Part shown: piece after piece, positions 17,383 through 26,879 of the stretch
Position numbering within the stretch: position 1 is the stretch's first letter
Layout of the letters: every line of letters starts with the position of its first letter
Source: an uncultured Bacteroidales bacterium
GTDB taxonomy: Bacteria; Bacteroidota; Bacteroidia; Bacteroidales; UBA3824
NCBI GenBank assembly: GCA_937877455.1
Contig: CALFIU010000044.1
Coordinates: 1-64,000, forward strand
DNA: 64,000 bases
Direction: 5' to 3'
Notes under the pieces: generated by a model
The model's input: only the letters and a program-made list of their open reading frames with translations
Databases searched by the model: none
Told to the model about the DNA's origin: nothing
Program-made: the position numbers and the translations under genes

Positions 17383-17390
17383 CAAAAATA
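17383..17390 (-). promoter_or_regulatory. Candidate -7 element upstream of panB
   Basis: The minus strand reads TATTTTTG, a match to TAnnTTTG, 51 bases upstream of the panB start. No convincing TTTG stands 19-21 bases further upstream, so this is a half-supported promoter. Confidence 0.35.
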
Positions 17391-17493
17391 ATGTTGTTTT
17401 GTATAAAATTATTTATCAATTTTGCATTGTACAAATGTACAACAAAGTATGTTTTTTTCATAATATAAAGGTTTAGGTTAATAATTAGTTATG

Positions 17494-17519
17494 CTGCGGC
17501 AAGATTTTTCTTACCGCAG
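17494..17519 (-). terminator. Stem-loop after the Wzc-type kinase gene
   Basis: CTGCGGTAAG pairs with CTTGCCGCAG on the minus strand (10 bp with one G-T wobble) around a 6-base loop, 5 bases after the stop codon. The run of T lies on the other strand, so this is a weak terminator or an RNA-stabilising hairpin for the minus-strand transcript. Confidence 0.4.
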
Positions 17520-17524
17520 TTTTT

Positions 17525-19990
17525 TTATTTTCTTTTCTTTCGTCTGAAAAATAACTTTTTGATAAAATGTTTTACTTTGTATTTCAGTGTGTTACGGTCT
17601 TCTGCACTTTCGTCTGAATAGTAGCCGCCATAATAACTTCCATAACCATAACCATAACCATAACCGTATTTTCCTCCGTAAGCATAAGACCCGCCTTTGC
17701 GTTTTATTCCGTTAAACACGATATTCATGTTGTGGAGATTGTTGCTTTTTAGGTCGTTGAATAGTTTGAGTACTGATTTTTGTGAGTATTTTTGACGTAT
17801 TACAAATAGATAGCACGATGTATATTTGTCTAAAAGTATTGCGTCTGTTACAATGCCTACTGGTGCAGAGTCGATTATTATATAATCGTATTTATGTCGA
17901 TTTGTTTCGATAAATTCTTGCATACGTGTAGAACCAATGAGTTCGGCTGGGTTGGGTGGTATTGGTCCTGGTAGTGCAATATCTAATTGAAAATCAAGTA
18001 CGGTATTGTTTGCATCGCGATAATATTTTTGGGTAATTATTATATCTTCTATTTCGCTATTATGACTTAGGTATGTACTCATTCCTAATGTGTTTGGCAA
18101 TCCAAAGTATTCTTGAAGTCTTGGTTTTCTAAGGTCAAGTCCAACGAGTAAAACTTTTTGGTTGTTCATTGCTGTTATTAGAGCGAGATTAACAGCGTTG
18201 AATGTTTTTCCTTCGCCGCTCACTGTTGATGTCAAGACAATAACTTTGTGTTTTTGGTCGGGATCTACATATTGTAGGTTTGTTCTTAATCCGCGATAAG
18301 CTTCGGCTATTGAGCTATTTTTTGCTGTTACAACAGGTGTTTTTGTATGATGGCGGTTTTCTCCTATTGTTCCTAAGGGCGAAAGTCCAGTTACGCGTTC
18401 AATTTCAGATACTTCTGATATTTTTGTGTCGAGGAGTATTAATAGTGCAATTAATACAGCAGGTACTATTAATCCAATTGTTATTGCTTTTGAAGTAGGA
18501 AATGCGCCAATGGGAGCAACGTATGAGCGAGTTATCCATGATGCTTTGTCGAGAATTTCGGCATCTGGTTGGTTGGTGAATGCTGAAATTCCTGCTTCGT
18601 AACGGCGACGGAAAAGATAGTTGTATAGGTCGTTGTTTAGGTCGTATTTTTTTGATATTTTAAGTTTTTCGCGTTCAGTGGCAGGTAGTTCGGTTAATAG
18701 ACCGCGCATTTGGTTCATCTTGCTTGTTATTTCTTTTTTGCGCTTATCAAGCATATTACTTGCTAAATCTATGTATATCAGTAATTTGCGAATTATTTCC
18801 CGTGTTTGATAGTCGTTAAATTGGTATGGTTTTACATTTTTGCCGTCGCGTACCGAAAAGTCTAAAACGTTTCGTTCCGACATTTGGGCGTTTATTTGAT
18901 TGAGGTATCCGTTTAGCCGTTCATCGGTTATGCCTGCCAATGATGGTGGAACTATTGCTGTAAGGTCGGGACGTAGATTTTCGTCTTCGCTGTTGTAGAG
19001 TTCCATTTGCTCTTTTATGTATTGATAGTAACTTTCTTTTAGTGCTATTTGTTGTAATTCTGTGCGTCCTTCTTTTAGAGTTCCAGTTACTTCGCTCATT
19101 CCAGGACGGAATATTGCATCTACCGAATTTGAGAATTTTAGTAAATCGGCATCGCCTACAGCAAGGCTGTCGCTTAATGTTACGAGTAGTGTGTCGATAA
19201 ATTGTATTGTTTTTACAACTATTCTATTTTTTTCTTCGAGTGAGTAGGCTAAGTAAGCTTTTGTTATAGCGTTTACGTAATCGTCGCATTTTTCTGGTAC
19301 TTCGCCTACTATTGCTACTCTTACTATTGTTCCGTTTTTGTTTTTTTTGGTTACTCTTAAGTTGGCAGAGTATCTTGGTACAAGGCTTTCTAATGTTTCT
19401 GTTTTAAAAAAATATATTTGCCCTTTTTTGCCAACGCATGCCATAGTGGTATCGTATGGCATGATGCGAAATTTAAATTGTTCTGTTTCTGCCCAATTGC
19501 CAACCGAAGCAGTTATGTATTTTTCTGAGTTTCCTATGCTAATTTTAAATTGGTCGTCGCCAGTAAATGTAAGAAATATTTTTTGGTTGTATATTTGGGG
19601 GTGGTTTTTGTCGTATTCTACACGAAACGGTGATGTATTTTTATAAAGTTCGCGGTCGGCTCCATAGTGTCCAGCACGGTAGTATGAGGTTTCAAAATCC
19701 AGTTCCGACAATGCAATTCTTGCAAGATTGTAGGATTTAAACATGTCTATTTCGTTTTGGACATCAAATGATGGCAATATTGTACCGAGCCCCGTAAAAT
19801 TTTGTGGGCTATCTTTCTTTTTTAACATTACTGTTGCATTGCTACACGATTGAGGTATCTGATAGCGATTTTGGTAATGTGCGTATGCGAGTGAAATTAT
19901 TACGCCAAAGGCAAGCATCCACCATTTTGGGAGTACTTTTCTTAGATAATATTTATAGTCTATTGGTTGGTCTTCTTTGTCTTGTTCCAT
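17525..19990 (-). CDS. Polysaccharide co-polymerase / tyrosine autokinase (Wzc type)
   Basis: An 821-residue inner membrane protein that controls polymerisation and export of capsule or exopolysaccharide. A membrane helix near residues 24-42 and a second (IGLIVPAVLIALLILL) near 505-525 flank a large periplasmic domain with coiled-coil stretches. The cytoplasmic BY-kinase domain has Walker A STVSGEGKT, Walker A' VLLVGLDLRKPRL and Walker B YDYIIIDSAP. The tail has a Tyr/Gly cluster built on GYGYGYGYGS, the autophosphorylation cluster. It lies 13 bases after the Wza-type gene. No sugar-synthesis genes follow, so the glycan locus must be elsewhere. Confidence 0.9.
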   Translation of the reverse strand: MEQDKEDQPIDYKYYLRKVLPKWWMLAFGVIISLAYAHYQNRYQIPQSCSNATVMLKKKDSPQNFTGLGTILPSFDVQNEIDMFKSYNLARIALSELDFETSYYRAGHYGADRELYKNTSPFRVEYDKNHPQIYNQKIFLTFTGDDQFKISIGNSEKYITASVGNWAETEQFKFRIMPYDTTMACVGKKGQIYFFKTETLESLVPRYSANLRVTKKNKNGTIVRVAIVGEVPEKCDDYVNAITKAYLAYSLEEKNRIVVKTIQFIDTLLVTLSDSLAVGDADLLKFSNSVDAIFRPGMSEVTGTLKEGRTELQQIALKESYYQYIKEQMELYNSEDENLRPDLTAIVPPSLAGITDERLNGYLNQINAQMSERNVLDFSVRDGKNVKPYQFNDYQTREIIRKLLIYIDLASNMLDKRKKEITSKMNQMRGLLTELPATEREKLKISKKYDLNNDLYNYLFRRRYEAGISAFTNQPDAEILDKASWITRSYVAPIGAFPTSKAITIGLIVPAVLIALLILLDTKISEVSEIERVTGLSPLGTIGENRHHTKTPVVTAKNSSIAEAYRGLRTNLQYVDPDQKHKVIVLTSTVSGEGKTFNAVNLALITAMNNQKVLLVGLDLRKPRLQEYFGLPNTLGMSTYLSHNSEIEDIIITQKYYRDANNTVLDFQLDIALPGPIPPNPAELIGSTRMQEFIETNRHKYDYIIIDSAPVGIVTDAILLDKYTSCYLFVIRQKYSQKSVLKLFNDLKSNNLHNMNIVFNGIKRKGGSYAYGGKYGYGYGYGYGSYYGGYYSDESAEDRNTLKYKVKHFIKKLFFRRKKRK

Positions 19991-20003
19991 TGTTAAGCGT
20001 TTT

Positions 20004-20747
20004 TTACTTGACGTAACGTTCTATGAGATAATAAAGCGACATACCAGATGTAAATATTGTTAACACGGCAGAGTAGTCGTTGAGTGCGCGTTTGAAAGCT
20101 GTAAGTCTTCTTGGTTCAACGTATATCATATCGCCGGGTTGTAGATAAAATTGTGTTGCTTCCATTAACTTTCGGTCTGTAATGTCAACTTTATATAGCA
20201 AATACCCTTTGACGGTTTTTCGTATTATTATTATTTTTCGTCGTTTGGCATCGTACGTTACTCCTCCGTGTCTTGCTACGGCTTCGAGAATACTTACTTT
20301 GGTGTCGGAAAAATTTATCATTCCGTTTTGGACACCGAGAAAATAGACATTAAAATTCATTAGCCTTGTAGAAACTACTGCATCTATGAGTTTTTCGTCA
20401 ACCATTTTTTGAATATCTTGCCTTATTTCTTTGATTGTTTTGTCAAGTACAAAAATATCTCCAAATATTGGAACGTGTATGTAACCTGTGTCGCTAACTT
20501 CAAATCCCGAATGTGTTACTTCTTTGCCTTGATCGCTTACAAACAAACTATTAATCTGTGAGTTGGTGGTTTTTAGTGCAATGCCTATTATGTCGCCAAC
20601 TTTTATGTGATAGTCTTCTACAGTGTCGATGTATTCGTGCGGTAGTTGTGTTTTGTCATCAACAATGTAGCGTATGTTGCGATAACACGAACTGAACATT
20701 AGCACGGTTAATACAAAAAAAAGCGTTTTTAAAATTCTTAATTTCAT
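20004..20747 (-). CDS. Polysaccharide export lipoprotein (Wza type)
   Basis: A 247-residue outer membrane lipoprotein with lipobox MFSSC (Cys21). The poly-export domain (about 45-135) has the typical YHIKVGDIIGIALKTTN start and VPIFGDIFVLDKTIKEI. A SLBB-type domain follows, with VLGVQN-like FLGVQNGMINF and the QFYLQPGDMIYVEPRR motif. A C-terminal helix (AVLTIFTSGMSLYYLIE) probably crosses the outer membrane. It forms the export channel that works with the Wzc-type protein encoded 13 bases downstream. Confidence 0.9.
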   Translation of the reverse strand: MKLRILKTLFFVLTVLMFSSCYRNIRYIVDDKTQLPHEYIDTVEDYHIKVGDIIGIALKTTNSQINSLFVSDQGKEVTHSGFEVSDTGYIHVPIFGDIFVLDKTIKEIRQDIQKMVDEKLIDAVVSTRLMNFNVYFLGVQNGMINFSDTKVSILEAVARHGGVTYDAKRRKIIIIRKTVKGYLLYKVDITDRKLMEATQFYLQPGDMIYVEPRRLTAFKRALNDYSAVLTIFTSGMSLYYLIERYVK

Positions 20748-20794
20748 TACAATGCTTAATAAATTATCAAATTAATTGTCGTTTATTGTGTTTG

Positions 20795-21985
20795 TCATTG
20801 AATTTTATTTTGTTGTTTTTTTTTGCGTCGTCGCATTATTATGGTGTTATGTAGTGCTATTATTGGCCATCCTAAAATTGGAAGGTACATTGCCAATAAT
20901 ATAGGGCGTTTGGCTATGGTTTTTAGGCATTTGTTTAATGTTAACTTTAAACTTTCTTGTCCTTTTTCTTGCGAATAATTTACGTCAAAGTATGTCATTG
21001 TACATGGCCAAAACGCAGGAAAATATCTAAAAAAATTTTTTCTATTTTTCCACATGGCTTTTATCAACCCTTTTATGTCGTAAAATTTATCTCCATATTT
21101 TTCTACGGCTTCGTTTAGATTTCGTTGCATAATTTGACGTATTTTTTCGCCAATATCTTTCAAGTCTTTTTGTGTTATGTCCTCATAAGGTTTGTCTATC
21201 ATTTCGTATGCCTTGATGCGTTTACCAAGTACAAATGTTAATCTTGAGGGCAATGATATGTAGAAAATCCACGGTTGAAAAATTGCAAGAAATATTATTG
21301 GTCCAAATGGAAAAAATGGTAGCCCAAAATTTCTCCCTTTGCGGGTTATTTTTTTTATGTTGTAGGCTAATGGATTGTTATATTCTCCGTTAACTGTTAG
21401 TATTGGTATTATGTCGGTTTTGTATCGTATGCTCATTCGCAAAAAGGATGTTTTGAATGGTTGTAACTTATACCTTTTGTCAAATCCTTTTCCAATACCT
21501 TCGAGTCCTTCAGGAAAAATTAGTATGTTGCTTAAGTTTAGTTTCATGCCCGTTTCAAAATTTAGAAATGTGGCGTTTATGCAACCTGCTTTCCACCATA
21601 GTCCATCTATCATAAATGGACACATGTATGGAAATTTTGTGAGTAGTGGGGATATAAGTGCGCGAATGTTATCTATTGTGTTTTGTCCGCGTTCTATTAT
21701 TTTGCTTATAAATGCTATTGCATCCCATGGAAAAGCCATTCCACTATGATTTGCAGCGAATATTAATGGCGAATCGTTTTCTGTGCGGGTAGGGAAGGGT
21801 TCTAAGTTGATAAATCTGGCTCTAAACCAAACTTCGCGTATTGGGTTGAGAATAACTTTGTTGAACACATCGGCGTATGACAAATTGTATAAATTTGAAT
21901 ACACTGCGCGGTTTTTCTCTATTTCCTCGTCGGTAAGCACCAACCTATTGCGATATTGACTTATAACCGTTTCTGTGGTTTGCAT
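20795..21985 (-). CDS. PlsC-type lysophospholipid/glycerophosphate acyltransferase
   Basis: A 396-residue protein when started at the ATG at 21983-21985. A promoter element just upstream (22017-22024) lies inside the longer possible frame and rules out the earlier start. The acyltransferase motif I is NHSGMAFPWDA (the NHxxxxxWD form, where PlsC enzymes have HxxxxD). Motif III is LIFPEGLEGIGKG, and VNGEYNNPLA fits motif IV. C-terminal hydrophobic segments (FFRYFPAFW, ILLAMYLPILGWPIIAL) suggest membrane attachment. It probably acylates a lysophospholipid or a lipid intermediate. It lies 47 bases upstream of the Wza/Wzc genes and may be cotranscribed. Confidence 0.75.
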   Translation of the reverse strand: MQTTETVISQYRNRLVLTDEEIEKNRAVYSNLYNLSYADVFNKVILNPIREVWFRARFINLEPFPTRTENDSPLIFAANHSGMAFPWDAIAFISKIIERGQNTIDNIRALISPLLTKFPYMCPFMIDGLWWKAGCINATFLNFETGMKLNLSNILIFPEGLEGIGKGFDKRYKLQPFKTSFLRMSIRYKTDIIPILTVNGEYNNPLAYNIKKITRKGRNFGLPFFPFGPIIFLAIFQPWIFYISLPSRLTFVLGKRIKAYEMIDKPYEDITQKDLKDIGEKIRQIMQRNLNEAVEKYGDKFYDIKGLIKAMWKNRKNFFRYFPAFWPCTMTYFDVNYSQEKGQESLKLTLNKCLKTIAKRPILLAMYLPILGWPIIALHNTIIMRRRKKKQQNKIQ

Positions 21986-22016
21986 AGAAAATTGTGTAAA
22001 TGCTGTTTTCAAAGTG

Positions 22017-22050
22017 CAAAGGTAAAAAAATGTTTTTGAAAATTTGCAAA
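22017..22050 (-). promoter_or_regulatory. Promoter of the acyltransferase gene
   Basis: The minus strand reads TTTG, 22 bases, TACCTTTG. The -7 element is a perfect consensus; the spacing is one base longer than usual. It lies 31 bases upstream of the ATG at 21985 and decides that start. Confidence 0.55.
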
Positions 22051-22091
22051 AACATTTTTTAAGGATTGTTAAAAAATAATAAAATAATTTT

Positions 22092-24101
22092 TTATAAACT
22101 AAAACCAACGATTGCTACGTCGCCAATTTGTCCGCGCCATTCTGTTATTATTTCTGTAAGCCTTTGTTTTTGAATTTCCATTGGTGAAACGGAGTTTTTT
22201 AATACTGCATGTCTAAATTGTTCGGTTGATACCATTGATGTTTTTTCTTGGATGGGAAGTGTGCTATCGTAACCATCGGTGCAGAGATACACAATGTCGC
22301 TTTGTTGCAATTGAACAGCGATGTTTTGAAAATTGAAACCTTTTGATGCTGGCCCTATTGGTAATTCATCGCCTTTTATTGTTGTTATTTTGTAGTTTCT
22401 AACAAGTAGCATTTGGCGTGCGGCTCCTGCAAAGTTGCCTTGGTATGTTTCTTTGTCGAATATAAGTAACGATATGCATACAGAATCGGGACGGTCGTTG
22501 CCGTAATAATCTACTCCTACATTGCGTTGTAGATTGTCGCGTAGTTTGCAAAGTAGTTCGTTTGGAGATATGGTTGGGTTGTTTACAAATAGTGTATCGA
22601 GAAATATTATTGTCATACTTGATAACAATACACCTGGAACGCCTAATGGTGAGCAATCGCCTACTGCTACGGCTATTGTGTTACCTATTTTTTTTGTGTA
22701 ATAAAAACAATTGCCTATTGTGTCTTGTGGATCGAAGAGTTTAAAACAATTTTTGAAAATTGTGTTTGTTGGTGCTACAACTGATAGTATGACGTTTTGG
22801 AATATGCGTGAATAGTTATGATTAAATACAAGTTGGTTGTTGTTGTCTTGGAGTTCAGATTCGCGTTGATTCATAAACTCATTAATGGTTATGAGTTCGT
22901 TTTTGCTACTTTGTAATACTTTGCTCATTTTGTTGAGTTGGTATTTTAAGTCTTTTATTTCCAAATCTTTACGATCGTTTTCTATTACGTTAGTCTGATA
23001 GTCATCGCGAAGCATTCTAAAATCTTCGCGTTGTGTTCTATATTCTTCGCGTATTTTTATTAGGTCTTCGCTTTTTTCAAGCACTTCGGCGCGTTTTTGA
23101 TCTAATGCGTTTGAGGTTTGTTCAAGTTCAGTTTTCTGAATGATGAAATTGTTGATAGTGTTGGAGATTTTTCCGTATTCGGTATTTTGGTTTAGTAATA
23201 GGCTTATACTATTTGTGTCGTTGTTATCAATTGCTTTGGATATTTGTTTTACTGGTCTTATAAGTTTTAGATACATAATGCCCACAAAGAGCATTATTAT
23301 TGTTATGAACATGGCAAGTATTATTATTGTTACGGTAAATACATCATAGCCAATGTTTTGTAGTGATGTGCTTATAAAATAAAAATATCCTACGGGTTGG
23401 TTTTGAAAATTTTTGAGTTCACGGGTTATAATGTTTTTTTTCTTTATATCAATGTTTAGTCTGTCTAAGTCGGATAGGTTGGCTACAAGTCCTACTTGTA
23501 TATCACCTAAGGAGTTTTGTAGGTCGGTTAGTACATTGCGGTCTATTAGTCTTGTTAAACAAAGGTATCCTTGAGAACGTTCTTGCCGTGAGTATATGTC
23601 GCCAGATGATACTATGCCTGCGCAGAAAAACTCGAAGATTGCGTTGTTTTTCATTTGATAGTAGTGCTGAAAACATGTGTCTTTAAATAGGCCTACAAAT
23701 TCGTTTGATGTCATATTAAAAAAGTCGAATTTGATAAAGTTTTCGTTTACGTTTTCGTAGTATTTGTTGCCGGTGCTGTCAAAAAGCATAACGGATGCTG
23801 CTTGGTAAACATCCACCATGTAGCCTATGTTATCGTCAACCCATGAGGAATCGTAGTCGTTCATAAAATCAATGAGTTCGTCCCATGCGGAGTTGTCGTG
23901 TACTATGTTGGCATATTTTTCTGATTTTATTTCTATTATTCTATCAATAAGTAATTCGGTTTGTTTTCGGCTTTCCTCTTCTATTATTTGTCGTGATTCC
24001 ATTTGCTTGCTGTAATACCATAGTATTACAAAAGCTATGATTATTATTGCGAAAAATCCAAAGGCTATGATTCCCGTTTGAACCGATTTTTTTTTGCTCA
24101 T
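22092..24101 (-). CDS. CHASE4-like/HAMP/SpoIIE-type protein with degenerate phosphatase site
   Basis: A 669-residue membrane protein and paralogue of the gene directly upstream. One N-terminal helix (about 10-30) is followed by a periplasmic sensor region with HDNSAWDELIDFMNDYDSSW (CHASE4-like). A second helix (about 255-280), HAMP, and a coiled coil (about 330-430) lead to the SpoIIE/PP2C-like domain. The catalytic motifs are broken. GGDF of the paralogue is GNCF here, GDCTGHG is GDCSPLG, and the final DDVSLL is GDVAIV; TDGYD near the end is only partly kept. Loss of metal-binding aspartates suggests a catalytically dead domain that may still bind the partner. The gap to the intact paralogue is 23 bases, so the two are made together. 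Confidence 0.75.
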   Translation of the reverse strand: MSKKKSVQTGIIAFGFFAIIIIAFVILWYYSKQMESRQIIEEESRKQTELLIDRIIEIKSEKYANIVHDNSAWDELIDFMNDYDSSWVDDNIGYMVDVYQAASVMLFDSTGNKYYENVNENFIKFDFFNMTSNEFVGLFKDTCFQHYYQMKNNAIFEFFCAGIVSSGDIYSRQERSQGYLCLTRLIDRNVLTDLQNSLGDIQVGLVANLSDLDRLNIDIKKKNIITRELKNFQNQPVGYFYFISTSLQNIGYDVFTVTIIILAMFITIIMLFVGIMYLKLIRPVKQISKAIDNNDTNSISLLLNQNTEYGKISNTINNFIIQKTELEQTSNALDQKRAEVLEKSEDLIKIREEYRTQREDFRMLRDDYQTNVIENDRKDLEIKDLKYQLNKMSKVLQSSKNELITINEFMNQRESELQDNNNQLVFNHNYSRIFQNVILSVVAPTNTIFKNCFKLFDPQDTIGNCFYYTKKIGNTIAVAVGDCSPLGVPGVLLSSMTIIFLDTLFVNNPTISPNELLCKLRDNLQRNVGVDYYGNDRPDSVCISLLIFDKETYQGNFAGAARQMLLVRNYKITTIKGDELPIGPASKGFNFQNIAVQLQQSDIVYLCTDGYDSTLPIQEKTSMVSTEQFRHAVLKNSVSPMEIQKQRLTEIITEWRGQIGDVAIVGFSL

Positions 24102-24124
24102 GTTTTGTTAATTTTTTGTGGTTT

Positions 24125-26101
24125 TTAAATTTCAAACGCCAATAGAGAAACATCGTCTGTGCGTTGGTTGTCGCCACGCCATTCATCGAGGAATTTTTCG
24201 AGGTTTTCTTTTTGTTGACTCATACTTAAACTACTGTATTCCAATAATTTAGTTTTGAAATTTTTTGCCATTAGTTTTCTTTTTTTGTCGCCACCTACTT
24301 GGTCGGTGCAGCCGTCAGAAAACAAATATATTCTGTCGCCTTTTTGTAGTCTTATTGGTATGCACGAGAAGTTTTCGTTTTTTACGAATCTGCCTATTGG
24401 CATTGAGTCGCCTTTTATTGTGTATAATTCGTTGTCGCGTACCATTACCAATGGGCGTTGTGCACCAGCAAAGTATCCGCTACGGTAGGTGGTGTCATAT
24501 ATAAGTAGGGCTATGTCCATGCCGTCGCTACGTAATCCGCCTTCTTGGTCAAGACCTAAGGCTTTGGTTATTTCTTCTCGTAGGCGATTGAGTATTAAAT
24601 CGGGCATTGGTTCGTTTTCTTGTGATGCTATTAGTTGATTGATAAACGATATTCCCATGCTTGCGATTATTGCTCCTGGCACGCCATGTCCTGTACAATC
24701 GCCAAGTGCTGCTATTACTTTTGTGCCTATTTTTTTTGCATAATAGAAGTCGCCGCCGACAATGTTTTTGGGGTGGTAGATTGTAAAAAAATCTTTAAAA
24801 ATATTTTTGTCTGGCGATACGGCTTGTAGCATTGCATTTTGCAATCTGCTTGCGTATGTTACTCCTGCTGTTAATTGCTCGTGTGCTTGTGTTATTTCTG
24901 TGTTTTTGGCCGTTAACTCGTTGTTTTTTTCTTCGAGAGTGGCTGCTTGATTTTCTATTTTTACTTTTTGTTTTTCAAGGTTTTCGTTTATAAACTGTAG
25001 TTGTTCGTTGAGCATCTGCATGTTTTCGTTTTGTACAAGTATTTCTTCTTTTTGTTGTTGAAGTGTTTCGTTTTGTACAAGTATTTCTTCCTGACGTGTT
25101 TGTAGTTCGGTATTTAGTTTGTCGAGATTGTTTTTTTGTGTAAAAAAATCCTCCATCATTTTGGATATTACTCCAAATTCGTTGGTTTCTGTTTTTAATG
25201 ATTTTATATCATCAGCTTTACCGCTTTTGAACGATGCATCTATTTTTGCGAGAGGTTTGGTGATTTTTAGTTTTACATAATAGAGTATGGCTAATAAAAC
25301 GCCTACGCAAAGTAATGATACGAGTAAAAATATTGGTATAAATCTTTCAAACTGACGGCTAAGTGGGTCGTTATAAGCAAAATACATATAACCTGTTGGT
25401 ATTTCGCGGTAGTCGTTGAGTTCTCGACATATAACTTTTTTGGGTGCGAGTTTTTGTTCTGCCATTTCAACTTCCATTCGGCTAATTACCAATCCAACGT
25501 CCATACGTCCGAGGGCGCGACGGTAATCTCTAAGGTCGTCTTCGGATATTTTTTTTACTAAAAACATATATCCTCGTGGTGTTTCGGCTCGTGAGTTTAT
25601 ATCGGCTGCCGATACGAGTGTTGCTCCATAATATACATATATTTCGTTGTTGTGTTGAAGGTAAAAACATGGAAAACTATTTTCGTAGAATAAGTGGGTA
25701 AGTCTTTCGCCTTCAAATGGATAAAATTTTGTTTTACCATATCCATCTGCTTTTTTTTCGTATTTTCTTTTGCCATCAACAGAGAATAGTGCTACGTCAG
25801 CCGATTCATAACTTTCCAACATATATCCTATATTGCTGTCGAGCCATTGTTCATCGCCATTTTGCATTGCTTCGTAACATTCGTCCCATGCTGAGTTGTC
25901 GTGTATTACATTGGTGTATTGTCGCGATGTTACCAACAGAACTCGGTCTATTAATAGTTCTCTATCGTTTTTGGATAGCTGTTCTACAACTTTTAACTGC
26001 CTATATTGGTAGATGTAATATAGTACAAGGCACAACAGCATTGTTGCAAGTCCTATTATTGCAACGCGCATAACTCCTTTTTGTACCGTTTTTGCCTTCA
26101 T
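24125..26101 (-). CDS. CHASE4-like/HAMP/SpoIIE serine phosphatase
   Basis: A 658-residue membrane-bound PP2C-family phosphatase. Helix 1 is near residues 12-30. The periplasmic region has HDNSAWDECYEAMQNGDEQW (CHASE4-like). Helix 2 (FIPIFLLVSLLCVGVLLAILY) is near 250-272, then HAMP, then a long Gln/Glu-rich coiled coil with repeated EEILVQNE units (about 335-420). The SpoIIE domain has intact motifs: NIVGGDFYYA, GDCTGHGVPGAI, FSDGCTDQVGG and the C-terminal TDDVSLLAFE. Such proteins dephosphorylate anti-sigma antagonist or STAS proteins in response to a signal; the target is not encoded here. It heads the two-gene operon with its degenerate copy. Confidence 0.85.
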   Translation of the reverse strand: MKAKTVQKGVMRVAIIGLATMLLCLVLYYIYQYRQLKVVEQLSKNDRELLIDRVLLVTSRQYTNVIHDNSAWDECYEAMQNGDEQWLDSNIGYMLESYESADVALFSVDGKRKYEKKADGYGKTKFYPFEGERLTHLFYENSFPCFYLQHNNEIYVYYGATLVSAADINSRAETPRGYMFLVKKISEDDLRDYRRALGRMDVGLVISRMEVEMAEQKLAPKKVICRELNDYREIPTGYMYFAYNDPLSRQFERFIPIFLLVSLLCVGVLLAILYYVKLKITKPLAKIDASFKSGKADDIKSLKTETNEFGVISKMMEDFFTQKNNLDKLNTELQTRQEEILVQNETLQQQKEEILVQNENMQMLNEQLQFINENLEKQKVKIENQAATLEEKNNELTAKNTEITQAHEQLTAGVTYASRLQNAMLQAVSPDKNIFKDFFTIYHPKNIVGGDFYYAKKIGTKVIAALGDCTGHGVPGAIIASMGISFINQLIASQENEPMPDLILNRLREEITKALGLDQEGGLRSDGMDIALLIYDTTYRSGYFAGAQRPLVMVRDNELYTIKGDSMPIGRFVKNENFSCIPIRLQKGDRIYLFSDGCTDQVGGDKKRKLMAKNFKTKLLEYSSLSMSQQKENLEKFLDEWRGDNQRTDDVSLLAFEI

Positions 26102-26155
26102 ATTGTAAAAATCTTTTTTTATTTTGGCTTATCCAATTTTTAGACCAATACAACG

Positions 26156-26163
26156 CAAATGTA
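26156..26163 (-). promoter_or_regulatory. Candidate -7 element of the SpoIIE operon
   Basis: TACATTTG on the minus strand matches TAnnTTTG, 54 bases upstream of the start codon in an otherwise empty gap. The -33 position is a T-run without TTTG. Confidence 0.4.
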
Positions 26164-26243
26164 AAAAATAATTTGATATTTAAAAAAAATTATTTAAAAG
26201 TTGAAAAAAAAGTATTGTGATGTTAATGGTATGTAGAAAAAAA

Positions 26244-26858
26244 TTATTCTGTAAAATAGTCGGTACGTGCTTCTATTGCTCTTGAAAGTGTTATTTCATC
26301 GGTGTATTCTAAGTCGCCACCAAAGGCTACTCCGCGTGCTATTTGGCTTATTTTTAGATTGTTACCTTTAAATAATTTTGAAATATAAAAACATGTTGTA
26401 TCACCTTCCATATTTGCACTTAGGGCAAAAATTATTTCTTTTATTGTTTGTGTACGAACACGTTCTTTTAAACTTTCGATATTGAGTTCGCTCGGTCCTA
26501 TTCCATCTATTGGTGATATAAGTCCACCAAGTATGTGGTAAACACCTTTGTATGTTTCTGTTTGCTCTATGGCTATGACGTCTCGGATATTTTCTACCAC
26601 ACAAATTATAGAGTGATTTCTTTGTCTGTTGCTACATATTGTGCAGGTGTCATCGTCGGAGAGATTGCCACAAATTTTGCAGGTACAAATTTTTTCTTTC
26701 ATTTGAATTATTGAGTTGGCAAAAGTCTTGACGGTGTTTTCATCACGTTTCAAAAGGTCGAGTACCATTCGTAGTGCGGTTTTTCTGCCTATACCCGGTA
26801 ATTTAGAAAACTGTTCTACTGCATTGGCCAACAATTTTGATGGGATATATTGTTCCAT
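26244..26858 (-). CDS. recR: Recombination mediator RecR
   Basis: RecR acts with RecO (and RecF) to load RecA on single-stranded gaps. The 204 residues are normal for the family. An N-terminal helix-hairpin-helix (LPGIGRKTALRMVLDLL, about 19-36) is followed by a four-cysteine zinc finger (CKICGNLSDDDTCTIC, about 60-75). The Toprim domain has ICVVENIRDVIAIEQTETYKG and the HILGGLISPIDGIGP segment. The C-terminus has the ARGVAFGGDLEYTDEITLSRA motif. It is the third gene after dnaA on the same strand. Cytoplasmic. Confidence 0.95.
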   Translation of the reverse strand: MEQYIPSKLLANAVEQFSKLPGIGRKTALRMVLDLLKRDENTVKTFANSIIQMKEKICTCKICGNLSDDDTCTICSNRQRNHSIICVVENIRDVIAIEQTETYKGVYHILGGLISPIDGIGPSELNIESLKERVRTQTIKEIIFALSANMEGDTTCFYISKLFKGNNLKISQIARGVAFGGDLEYTDEITLSRAIEARTDYFTE

Positions 26859-26879
26859 TTGTATGTTTTGCCTTTTATG

